Positions 24,076 to 28,667 of a DNA stretch of 28,667 bases are shown one piece after another. The stretch spans positions 1-28,667 of IMG/VR virus record IMGVR_UViG_3300043099_000765, one strand, 5' to 3'. The notes under the pieces were generated by a model that did not search any database, was not told the origin of the DNA, and saw only the letters and a program-made list of their open reading frames with translations. Numbering within the stretch: the stretch's first letter is position 1; every line of letters starts with the position of its first letter. The stretch comes from a virus. Both the position numbers and the translations under genes were made by a program.

Positions 24076-24117
24076 TGCAGCCGGAAGGACTCGAACCTTC
24101 AACCTTCTGATCCGTAG
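24076..24117 (-). other. attP: attP core: 3' half of a tRNA-Arg(ACG)
   Basis: Read on the minus strand this is CTACGGA (anticodon loop with ACG), TCAGA, AGGTT, the T-arm GAAGG TTCGAGT CCTTC, and acceptor strand CGGCTGC with discriminator A; no CCA follows. The 5' half of a tRNA is absent: the bases before CTACGGA do not give the expected TCTGA stem partner. This is the usual form of a phage attachment core that rebuilds the 3' end of a host tRNA gene after integration. It lies 150 bases upstream of the integrase start and between two sets of arm-type repeats, so it reads as an intact attP rather than a prophage end. Confidence 0.8.
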
Positions 24118-24158
24118 TTTCTCGGGCATTTGTTGATTTTGTTTGGGTTAGATGTTGT

Positions 24159-24182
24159 GTCGGCCACTTTGGTCGCCACTTT
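24159..24182 (+). repeat. Right pair of attP arm-type sites
   Basis: Two adjacent repeats, GTCGGCCACTTT at 24159-24170 and a perfect GGTCGCCACTTT at 24171-24182, on the side of the core away from the integrase. The last bases overlap the stop of the neighbouring minus-strand gene. Their presence on this side supports a complete P-core-P' arrangement. Confidence 0.7.
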
Positions 24183-24414
24183 ACATTTTGATGCGGCGGC
24201 GTTCTTCTTCGGTGGGGCGGTCGGGGCGCTGGGTGTTTTGGTTGAGTTGCTGGCGGATCCAGGCGCTTAATTTCTCGGGGTGGGCGGCGCGGATCCAGGC
24301 GGCTTTTTCTTCGGGCCAACAGAAGAATTGGATTTTGGCGGTCATGTTCTCGGCGTCGGGGTCGCGGGCGGCGTTGCGTTTGCCGGTGTTTCCGTGGAGT
24401 TGTTGGTCGTTCAT
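24181..24414 (-). CDS. Small basic protein, function unknown
   Basis: A 77-residue protein beginning MNDQQLHGNTGKRNAARDPD, with a central AKIQFFCWPEEKAAWIRAAH and LSAWIRQQLNQ segment and a very basic end (EERRRIKM). The helix-rich middle resembles short proteins that are related to ribbon-helix-helix or plasmid/phage accessory DNA-binding proteins, but I cannot assign a family. It is coupled to the upstream gene by ATGA (24411-24414) and is the last gene of the operon before attP. Confidence 0.65.
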   Translation of the reverse strand: MNDQQLHGNTGKRNAARDPDAENMTAKIQFFCWPEEKAAWIRAAHPEKLSAWIRQQLNQNTQRPDRPTEEERRRIKM

Positions 24415-24659
24415 CGTGTGGTTGGATATTTGAGTAGGATTGTCTCGGCCCTTTTGATGGCAATGACAAGAAACTCGATGTTGATTTTGGTGGCAATGGG
24501 GTTCTCGATCTCTTGGGTGAGGCGTTGGGCGCAGTCGGTGAGCAGGGCGAGGGCGTTGTAGAGCTTGAATGCGGGGGCGGTGCGGGGGCTGGATTTTTGC
24601 GGGCGTCCGCTGGGTTGTTTGCGATGGGGGCTGAGGGTGATTCGTGAAGTTGCTTTCAT
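24411..24659 (-). CDS. Small basic protein preceded by the conserved leader hairpin
   Basis: An 82-residue protein. The first 30 residues are basic and Ser/Pro-rich (SRITLSPHRKQPSGRPQKSS); the rest is hydrophobic-helical (AFKLYNALALLTDCAQRLTQ, KINIEFLVIAIKRAETILLK). No family is recognised. The start at 24659 has no Shine-Dalgarno site; the repeated hairpin stem ends 8 bases before it. Its stop overlaps the next start as ATGA, which makes translation of the following gene depend on it. Confidence 0.65.
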   Translation of the reverse strand: MKATSRITLSPHRKQPSGRPQKSSPRTAPAFKLYNALALLTDCAQRLTQEIENPIATKINIEFLVIAIKRAETILLKYPTTR

Positions 24660-24664
24660 GGTTC

Positions 24665-24692
24665 GGTGCCGGATGCCGTCCGGCGCGGGTTG
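24665..24692 (-). promoter_or_regulatory. Leader hairpin repeat, copy 1
   Basis: On the plus strand GTGCCGGATGCCGTCCGGCG followed by CGGGTTG. Stem GCCGGA (24668-24673) / TCCGGC (24779-84 pattern, here 24679-24684) with loop TGCCG. It sits in the leader of the minus-strand gene starting at 24659, 8 bases from the start codon. Copies 2 and 3 have the same placement before two other genes. Confidence 0.8.
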
Positions 24693-24748
24693 AATTTTTA
24701 TGGGGGTGGGTTGGTTTGGTTTTAATTTTCGCGGCCATCCGCCTTGTT

Positions 24749-24916
24749 TTATTCCGGCTCGGGGGTAGTTACCGGCTGGCCGTCCACCAGGGCGGGGAGG
24801 ATTTCGGCGTCGTCCTGGGCAAGCTGGGCCTCGGTGGTGTGGCCGGGCTGGATGTCGAGACGGGCAAGCGCCGCCTCGAGTTGTGAGGCGGCGCGGGTGA
24901 GTTGCTCGGGGGTCAT
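24749..24916 (-). CDS. Very small acidic protein
   Basis: A 55-residue acidic protein, MTPEQLTRAASQLEAALARL followed by DIQPGH and a Pro/Glu tail. The first 20 residues form a clear amphipathic helix. The start overlaps the upstream stop as ATGA (24913-24916), which argues strongly for a real translated gene. Function unknown; a binding partner of the upstream product is possible. Confidence 0.6.
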   Translation of the reverse strand: MTPEQLTRAASQLEAALARLDIQPGHTTEAQLAQDDAEILPALVDGQPVTTPEPE

Positions 24917-25179
24917 TTGAAAACCTGATCGTGGCGGAGGATTTCGGCGTCGAGGTGGTAGGCTAGATTTGTGGCGCTGCCGAAATTTAACAGCGTGGCG
25001 GCTGCGGCGTGGGTCCAGTCGATTTGGGCGGGTTCGCCGAGCATGGCCGGGACTAGGTTCAGAAATTTCCCGGCTTTTTTGACCAGGCAAATTTCGTTGA
25101 TGCTGCGCGGGCGGTGCGTTTCCATCGTGGAAAGATATTTTTCGGCAAGTTCAGCGGGGTTTTCTATTTCGGTTTTCAT
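24913..25179 (-). CDS. Small hypothetical phage protein
   Basis: An 88-residue protein starting MKTEIENPAELAEKYLSTME and containing INEICLVKKAGKFLNLVPAM. It is probably helical, with no membrane segment. I start at ATG 25179 because upstream sequence in this frame is a shadow of the next gene. The 35-base leader is unusual: on the coding strand it is a purine/C tract of CCAACCAAA-like repeats without a Shine-Dalgarno site. It is coupled to the following small gene by ATGA. Confidence 0.65.
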   Translation of the reverse strand: MKTEIENPAELAEKYLSTMETHRPRSINEICLVKKAGKFLNLVPAMLGEPAQIDWTHAAAATLLNFGSATNLAYHLDAEILRHDQVFK

Positions 25180-25214
25180 TTTTTGGCTTGGTTTGGTTGG
25201 TTTTTTGGTTGGTG

Positions 25215-25580
25215 TCAATAGTCGGCGGGCTCGCCAGTTGCGGCGGCGATGGCTTCGGCGATCTGGTCGCGGAGCTGCTCGCCTTCGGTGCCTGCGGCGT
25301 CTCGGGCGTCGTAGGTGTCGCCCATGGCTTCGAGGGCGGCGCGGAGTGCTTCGAGCATTTGCGGGGCAGCGGCAATCAAGCGGGCGTTGGCAAGGTTTTC
25401 CCGTCCCGTGTCGGAAAATTGACCTGTGCCTGTAGGAAAGCGGCAAACGATGCGCTCCTCCTCGTTGCCGTCCCAAGTCTGGGCGGCTGTGGAGAGGTAA
25501 AACGAGTCCAGAGAAGGGCCGTTTTCGTTGCAAATGTTGACGGCCCACGGGCCGGGTGTGTGTGGTGTGGTTGTTGTCAT
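25215..25580 (-). CDS. 'HTPGPW' family phage protein
   Basis: A 121-residue protein of a family widely found in phages and prophages: N-terminal HTPGPWAVN followed by a short beta section, and C-terminal NLANARLIAAAPQMLEALRA, the usual ANA.LIAAAPemLeAL signature. Function is not established for the family. The start at 25580 lies 9 bases downstream of the second copy of the leader hairpin and lacks a good ribosome site. Confidence 0.75.
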   Translation of the reverse strand: MTTTTPHTPGPWAVNICNENGPSLDSFYLSTAAQTWDGNEEERIVCRFPTGTGQFSDTGRENLANARLIAAAPQMLEALRAALEAMGDTYDARDAAGTEGEQLRDQIAEAIAAATGEPADY

Positions 25581-25586
25581 TTCTTA

Positions 25587-25615
25587 GGTGCCGGATTCCG
25601 TCCGGCGCGGGTTGG
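25587..25615 (-). promoter_or_regulatory. Leader hairpin repeat, copy 2
   Basis: Plus-strand GTGCCGGATTCCGTCCGGCG then CGGGTTGG. Stem GCCGGA (25590-25595) / TCCGGC (25601-25606); the loop is TTCCG, one base different from the other copies while the stem is unchanged. The stem ends 9 bases before the start codon of the minus-strand gene at 25580. Confidence 0.8.
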
Positions 25616-25643
25616 TGTTTGGGTTGTTCTGGGGGGAACGGTT

Positions 25644-26504
25644 TTATTTATTGAGGATGAGGTTGGCGGCTTTGGTGGCGGCGCTGGCGGCGCTGATGGC
25701 TAGCTTGGTGTCGCCTTTGATGGCGTCGATCCAGCCTTTCAAATAAGCGGCGGAGTTTTCGAGGGTGGCTTGTTCTATTCCGGCATGGCCGCAGAGGTAG
25801 GCGCTGGCCATTTCGGCGACGAGTTCCTCCTTGCCGTAGTTTTCGCTTCCGAAATTGGCGGTTTCGGTGATGCGGGCGAGGCGGGACTTGTGGCCGGTGC
25901 TGTGGGCGAGCTCGTGAAATAATACGCTGTAATACTCTTCCCGGTGCTCGAAACGCTCGGGCTCGGGCATTTTTACCAGGTCAAGGGCTGGGCTGTAGCA
26001 GGCGCGGCCTCCGCCGTGGGCGATGGTGGGGCCTTGATAGCCTTCGCGGATGGCTTCGGCGCTGGTGATGGGGTCGTGCTGGTGGCGTGGGCCGTCGTCG
26101 GGCAGGGTGAGGCCGTCGCATTGCTCGACATTGAAAGCGGTGTAATACTTGAGCATACGCCCGCCGAGTTTTTTGCCGTCGATCATCTTTTCCGACCCGC
26201 CGTTGTCGGTGGGGACATCGACAACTTTCGGGGGCAGGGGTTTTGTGAAGATGACGGGTGTTCCTTTTTCGCCTTTGCGGACGGTGCCGCCTAGTTCTTT
26301 GGCTTGCTTGAAGGTGAGCCAGTAGGGGCTTCCGAAGGGGGCGCTGTGAAGCATCCAGAAATTGATGCCGGAATACTCTTTTTTGCTGATGAGGTTCTTG
26401 GGGAAGCCGGAAGCGCCTGCCCAGGGTTTGCGCCAGGGGATTGTGCCGGACTCCAGCATGGCAACGAGGCGGTCGGTGATGACTTGATAGGTTTGGTTTT
26501 CCAT
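25644..26504 (-). CDS. ArdC-like antirestriction protein (ssDNA-binding N-domain plus zincin)
   Basis: A 286-residue protein. Residues 5-90 match the ArdC N-terminal domain pattern (ITDRLVAMLESGTIPWRKPW, YSGINFWML, WLTFKQAKELGGTVRKGEKG). The C-terminal half is a zinc metallopeptidase-like domain with HELAHSTGH (197-205) and the downstream EELVAEMASAYL (226-237). Plasmid and phage ArdC-type proteins protect incoming DNA from restriction, which fits an early gene in this accessory operon. The start at 26504 is 10 bases from the third leader hairpin; an AGAAG sequence in between may serve as a weak ribosome site. Confidence 0.85.
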   Translation of the reverse strand: MENQTYQVITDRLVAMLESGTIPWRKPWAGASGFPKNLISKKEYSGINFWMLHSAPFGSPYWLTFKQAKELGGTVRKGEKGTPVIFTKPLPPKVVDVPTDNGGSEKMIDGKKLGGRMLKYYTAFNVEQCDGLTLPDDGPRHQHDPITSAEAIREGYQGPTIAHGGGRACYSPALDLVKMPEPERFEHREEYYSVLFHELAHSTGHKSRLARITETANFGSENYGKEELVAEMASAYLCGHAGIEQATLENSAAYLKGWIDAIKGDTKLAISAASAATKAANLILNK

Positions 26505-26512
26505 TTTCTTCT

Positions 26513-26540
26513 GTGCCGGATGCCGTCCGGCGCGGGTTTG
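26513..26540 (-). promoter_or_regulatory. Leader hairpin repeat, copy 3
   Basis: Plus-strand GTGCCGGATGCCGTCCGGCG then CGGGTTTG. Stem GCCGGA (26515-26520) / TCCGGC (26526-26531), loop TGCCG as in copy 1. It precedes the ArdC-like gene by 10 bases. A second GC-rich hairpin (CCGC-CTCG-GCGG, around 26555-26566) follows on its upstream side. Confidence 0.8.
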
Positions 26541-26593
26541 TTTGGTTCGAGGTGCCGCCTCGGCGGGCGGGCCGTTTGTGGCCTGCGGGATTA

Positions 26594-26621
26594 AATCTAT
26601 GGAGAATTAAATGGAGGGCAA
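26594..26621 (-). promoter_or_regulatory. Possible promoter for the ArdC-like gene
   Basis: On the minus strand TTGCCC (26616-26621) and TAGATT (26594-26599) are 16 bases apart in an A+T-rich stretch about 90 bases upstream of the ArdC-like start. This would let the ardC-side genes be transcribed apart from the genes above. The boxes are only fair matches to sigma-70 consensus, and the host's consensus is unknown. Confidence 0.25.
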
Positions 26622-26676
26622 GGGGAATTTTTGTTTTTGCTGAAACTTTTTTTGAAAATTTCTATTGACAGGCGCG

Positions 26677-26697
26677 GAGGCCGATGAAATGGGCCTC
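26677..26697 (-). terminator. Hairpin after the lipoprotein gene
   Basis: Stem GAGGCC (26677-26682) / GGCCTC (26692-26697) with a 9-base loop begins 7 bases after the lipoprotein stop on the minus strand. It is followed on that strand by an A+T-rich stretch but no pure T-run. It could end the upper operon or stabilise its transcript. The region 26541-26703 otherwise holds no gene. Confidence 0.4.
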
Positions 26698-26703
26698 GGC
26701 GGG

Positions 26704-27123
26704 TCATCGGGTTTTTTTCTGCGTGAGCTTTTGGGCGTCGGCGCGGAGGGAATCGAGCAGGGGATTGACTGCTCCGGGGCAAACAATGGCGATGTGCTGG
26801 GGCGGCATCTCGGAGGGTTGGAACATTTCGATTGCCTGGGCTCCGTTTGGCCATCGGGCGCGGAAATAGTGGGTGAGGGCTCCGGTCTCGGGCCATCGGG
26901 GACGGCCTGAAAATGTGGTGTCGGGGCGGATTTTTAGAGTGACGGGGGCCGCGCCGAGGACATTGCCGTTCCAATCGACGATCCCGCCCGCCGGGCTTGT
27001 GTGGATGGTGATTTCCATGGGGGGCTGTGCGATGATGGCGCGGGGCGCGAAGGTCTCGCGGGGGTCGGGCTGGGTGGCGCAGCCGGTGAGGGCTAGAGCT
27101 AGGAAATAGGCGGCTGGGCGCAT
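26704..27123 (-). CDS. Lipoprotein with PEGA-like segment
   Basis: A 139-residue protein. The first 18 residues (MRPAAYFLALALTGCATQ) are a lipoprotein signal with lipobox ALTGC, Cys at about 15. The mature part contains ITIHTSPAGGIVDWNGNVLG then AAPVTLKI, resembling the small PEGA beta domain that places a P-x-G-A/V strand motif on the outside of the cell. Expected location is an outer or inner membrane surface; surface exclusion or another lysogenic trait is a guess. It starts 4 bases after the upstream RHH gene, in the same operon. Confidence 0.65.
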   Translation of the reverse strand: MRPAAYFLALALTGCATQPDPRETFAPRAIIAQPPMEITIHTSPAGGIVDWNGNVLGAAPVTLKIRPDTTFSGRPRWPETGALTHYFRARWPNGAQAIEMFQPSEMPPQHIAIVCPGAVNPLLDSLRADAQKLTQKKTR

Positions 27124-27127
27124 GATT

Positions 27128-27520
27128 TTATTTCGCAGATTTGCGCCCGATGCCCTTCTGGTAGCGGATCGGGGTTTTCGCTGTTTTCAACCCACCAGCG
27201 GATTTGTCGGATGGATCGTGGATCGAGTCCCCATGGGCCTCGGCGGGTGTTGTCTTGTCGTTCAAGTGAACGCGAGATAAGGGCGCATGATTGGGAAATA
27301 ATTTTTCCTTCAAGTAGGTTTCGAGGTCGAGCATGTCGGCCTCGGTGAGGGATCGGTTGCCGTTCGCTCGGTAGGTGCGGACGAACCATTCGCAGGCCTG
27401 CTCGACGACATTGTTCCGGGTGATGTTGAGGCCGGTATTCGCGGCGATTTCGTCGAGCAATGCAATGACCTCCTCGGGCAGTCGGACTGAAAATTGCGTC
27501 TTGGGTTTGGTCTTTTTCAC
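27128..27520 (-). CDS. Ribbon-helix-helix-like regulator with long tail
   Basis: A 130-residue protein if started at GTG 27520. Residues 8-50 (TQFSVRLPEEVIALLDEIAA, NNVVEQACEWFVRTYR) match a ribbon-helix-helix fold: a beta strand with alternating residues, then two helices. The remaining 80 residues are hydrophilic and basic. No ATG lies near; an upstream ATG at 27640 would add 40 residues that run through the palindromic control region and look untranslated. TTG 27526 is another option. As first gene of the minus-strand operon, next to a divergent promoter region, it is a good candidate for its regulator. Confidence 0.65.
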   Translation of the reverse strand: MKKTKPKTQFSVRLPEEVIALLDEIAANTGLNITRNNVVEQACEWFVRTYRANGNRSLTEADMLDLETYLKEKLFPNHAPLSRVHLNDKTTPAEAHGDSIHDPSDKSAGGLKTAKTPIRYQKGIGRKSAK

Positions 27521-27601
27521 TAGTTGCAATGTATCACAAATAAATTTTTCGCAATTTTTTTGTTGACCAGTGGGTGTGTTTGAATCACAAACACACCCGC
27601 A
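27521..27601. promoter_or_regulatory. Divergent control region with 11-bp inverted repeat
   Basis: This A+T-rich spacer separates the minus-strand operon from the plus-strand genes. It has a perfect inverted repeat GGGTGTGTTTG (27572-27582) / CAAACACACCC (27588-27598) with a 5-base spacer, ending 3 bases before the plus-strand ATG. An 8-mer ATCACAAA occurs at 27533-27540 and again at 27584-27591, partly inside the palindrome. TTGACC at 27563-27568 could be a plus-strand -35, but the matching -10 is poor. Flanking RHH genes suggest an operator for one or both. Confidence 0.65.
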
Positions 27602-27748
27602 ATGAAAACGATCAGCATTCGATTGCCAGCAGAACTCCACCGGGAAATCTCCCGGATGGCCGATGAACAGGGCCTCAAGCCCGGACAGGTGATTCGCTCA
27701 CTCCTCCTCCGCATGGTGAAATCCAAACGCCAGGAGGTGCCGGTATGA
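27602..27748 (+). CDS. Short ribbon-helix-helix protein
   Basis: A 48-residue protein, MKTISIRLPAELHREISRMA then DEQGLKPGQVIRSLLLRMVK. This is a minimal RHH (CopG/Arc size): a strand at residues 3-8, helices at about 10-22 and 27-40, and a G-x-x-x-G-Q turn. It starts 3 bases after the inverted repeat, so binding there would block its own translation start or promoter. It is coupled by ATGA to the next gene. Likely a Cro- or Arc-like switch protein. Confidence 0.7.
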   Translation: MKTISIRLPAELHREISRMADEQGLKPGQVIRSLLLRMVKSKRQEVPV

Positions 27749-27897
27749 AACGGCGGCGCCTCTTTTTTGTGGAGGGGTTGAATGCCTTCCGGCATCGGGT
27801 GGGCGAATACTTTTGGGCGACCACCTCGGGCGAGGCTCGGGCGCTCTTTTTTGCTCAATTCGGCAGCTACCCGAACAAGGTGGAGGTGGAGCGATGA
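27745..27897 (+). CDS. Small basic protein, function unknown
   Basis: A 50-residue protein starting MKRRRLFFVEGLNAFRHRVG and continuing with ARALFFAQFGSYP. The start has a strong AGGAGG site and an ATGA overlap, and the stop overlaps the next start likewise, so it is well supported as a gene. The pattern of a beta strand then a helix recalls short phage proteins that describe amino-acid or nucleotide binding, but I recognise none. Confidence 0.6.
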   Translation: MKRRRLFFVEGLNAFRHRVGEYFWATTSGEARALFFAQFGSYPNKVEVER

Positions 27898-28001
27898 GCG
27901 GGGCGGATTTTTTGCGGTTGGCTGGCTATGCCTGGGAATTTGCCTGGGCGGTGAGTCCGGCGCTTTTTTTGGCGGCGCTAACTTGGAGGGTGTCGCGATG
28001 A
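27894..28001 (+). CDS. 35-residue membrane microprotein
   Basis: A 35-residue protein, MSGADFLRLAGYAWEFAWAV then SPALFLAALTWRVSR. Most of it (about residues 10-31) can form one membrane helix. It overlaps both neighbours by ATGA, which is the main support. It may be a small regulator of a membrane complex or only a coupling ORF that keeps ribosomes moving. Confidence 0.5.
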   Translation: MSGADFLRLAGYAWEFAWAVSPALFLAALTWRVSR

Positions 28002-28228
28002 TTGAGAAGCATTACAGCCCGACGGAGCTGGCGAAGATCCTAGGCATCTCGCGGGCGGGGATGCACCTCCGGCTGCACGATGGGACTTTTGGCCATGTGC
28101 GGCTCGGGGATCGGGTCTTGATTCCGGAGAGCGAGGTCCAGCGGGTGCTGGACGAGCACCGGATCGAGAGCGCACACGCTCGGCCTGCGCGGCCTGCGCA
28201 CCGGCGCAATCTATTTGCCCACGCCTAA
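27998..28228 (+). CDS. MerR/excisionase-like HTH protein
   Basis: A 76-residue protein with a winged-helix of the HTH_17/Xis type: YSPTELAKILGISRAGMHLR (6-25), then a short wing VRLGDRVLIPESEVQRVLDE (33-52). The basic tail is repetitive (ARPARPAHRRN). Proteins like this act as excisionases or repressors in temperate phages. Here it would cooperate with the integrase at attP, although it is encoded 4 kb away in the early leftward/rightward control region. It is coupled by ATGA to the microprotein and followed by a terminator. Confidence 0.65.
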   Translation: MIEKHYSPTELAKILGISRAGMHLRLHDGTFGHVRLGDRVLIPESEVQRVLDEHRIESAHARPARPAHRRNLFAHA

Positions 28229-28231
28229 GAC

Positions 28232-28667
28232 ATGCCGGACCCTGCCGCCGATCCGGCTTTTTTTTGTGCCAAAAATTCTGATGGGGTGATTACCCCATTG
28301 CAGGCCGTGGAAGCCGCCGCCTCCGCCGCGCCTTTTCTTTTTTCGGAGGAGGAAATCGGGGCGGAGAGATTAGAAGCCACGGGAGAGTTCACAGGGGAAC
28401 GCTTGCTGGCTCGCCGCCCGGATGTTTATCGGGCCGTAGTCCGCATGGCTGCCGAGGGACAGAGCATTTCGGCTACGGCCCGGGCGCTCTCGGTGAGCCG
28501 GAACACGGTCGCCGCCGTGAGGGAGCGTGAAGGTATTTCCATAGAGCAGGAGAAAAAGGAGTTACTGAGGGATGTTCGCCGTGCGGCTCGTCTCTCTGTG
28601 GAGAGAGCTATCGAGCTAGTGCCTTCGATCAACAGCGCCAAAGATGCCGCCATCGTCGCCGCCGTGA
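28232..28667 (+). CDS. HTH protein, small-terminase candidate (partial)
   Basis: An open frame from ATG 28232 runs off the window after 145 codons. Residues about 63-100 contain RAVVRMAAEGQSISATARAL then SVSRNTVAAVREREG, a classic helix-turn-helix, followed by a helical segment with AARLSVERAIELVPSINSAK. Position before the portal on a circular map would fit a small terminase subunit, but a replication or regulatory protein is equally possible. An intrinsic terminator (28234-28265) lies over codons 1-12, so the real start may be GTG 28286, which begins VITPLQAVEA. Confidence 0.55.
   Translation, partial: MPDPAADPAFFCAKNSDGVITPLQAVEAAASAAPFLFSEEEIGAERLEATGEFTGERLLARRPDVYRAVVRMAAEGQSISATARALSVSRNTVAAVREREGISIEQEKKELLRDVRRAARLSVERAIELVPSINSAKDAAIVAAV
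28234..28265 (+). terminator. Intrinsic terminator after the excisionase-like gene
   Basis: Stem GCCGGA (28234-28239) / TCCGGC (28252-28257), with a 12-base GC-rich loop that can extend pairing partly, is followed directly by eight T residues (28258-28265). This is the clearest rho-independent terminator in the window. It starts 6 bases after the 28228 stop. The stem arms are identical to those of the three leader hairpins at 24.6-26.5 kb, though the loop differs. Confidence 0.75.

Noticed and set aside
23901-24110. Plus-strand frame ending VQPEGLEPSTF
   Set aside because: This is the well-known spurious reading through a tRNA 3' end; it crosses the attP region.
24076-24117. A complete tRNA-Arg gene
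   Set aside because: Only the anticodon loop to acceptor 3' side is present; bases before CTACGGA cannot form the anticodon stem, and no 5' half exists.
26597-26974. Minus-strand frame of 125 codons with basic, Pro-rich content
   Set aside because: It overlaps the lipoprotein gene in another frame and shows no domain pattern or start signal.

Overview
The window reads as most of one temperate, podovirus-like bacteriophage genome (or a circularised or plasmid form of it) with high GC and strong GCC/CTC codon preference. No gene fixes the host. Composition, sparse Shine-Dalgarno sites and a host-like intergenic repeat at 8109-8168 would fit a high-GC Gram-negative host such as a verrucomicrobial relative, but this is only a guess. 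No ribosomal, metabolic or complete tRNA gene is present.

Layout. Bases 1-66 hold the last codons of an upstream gene. Bases 63-22784 form one long plus-strand late module, mostly with 4-base ATGA overlaps: portal (63-2156), a head-tail adaptor candidate (2153-3100), small virion or fibre genes (3141-6113), a repeat-rich fibre-like gene (6129-7568), a lysis cassette (two small membrane proteins, a lipoprotein with spanin-like traits, and an L,D-transpeptidase-motif cell-wall enzyme; 7570-8720), a metallophosphoesterase and an HTH-like protein (8959-10388), a large tail protein (10389-12467), a tail fibre with a perfect 6 x 18 bp repeat (12470-13948), and the ejection/internal virion group (14318-22784), ending with a 1873-residue large polyvalent protein. 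Set inside the last group is a PP-loop PAPS-reductase-like gene whose 3' end overlaps, in another frame, a clear YkgJ-type cysteine-cluster domain.

A convergent hairpin separates this module from a minus-strand tyrosine integrase. Beside the integrase is what looks like an intact attP: the 3' half of a tRNA-Arg(ACG) as core, with repeated GGTCGCCACTTT arm-type sites on both sides. Beyond it is a minus-strand accessory operon (24181-27520) that includes an ArdC-like antirestriction protein, an 'HTPGPW' family phage protein, a lipoprotein and a ribbon-helix-helix (RHH) protein. Three genes of this block carry the same hairpin immediately before their start codons. At 27521-27601 transcription diverges around an 11-bp perfect inverted repeat flanked by two different RHH genes, a likely genetic switch. 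To its right are four tiny coupled plus-strand genes, including an excisionase-like HTH protein, then an intrinsic terminator and an HTH protein cut by the window end.

The large terminase and major capsid protein are not visible. Because the sequence starts just before the portal and ends in an HTH protein that could be a small terminase, the missing genes may lie across the ends of a circular map. The most unusual items are the triplicated start-codon hairpin, the PAPS reductase/YkgJ frame overlap, the intact attP with arm repeats, and the double-RHH divergent switch.
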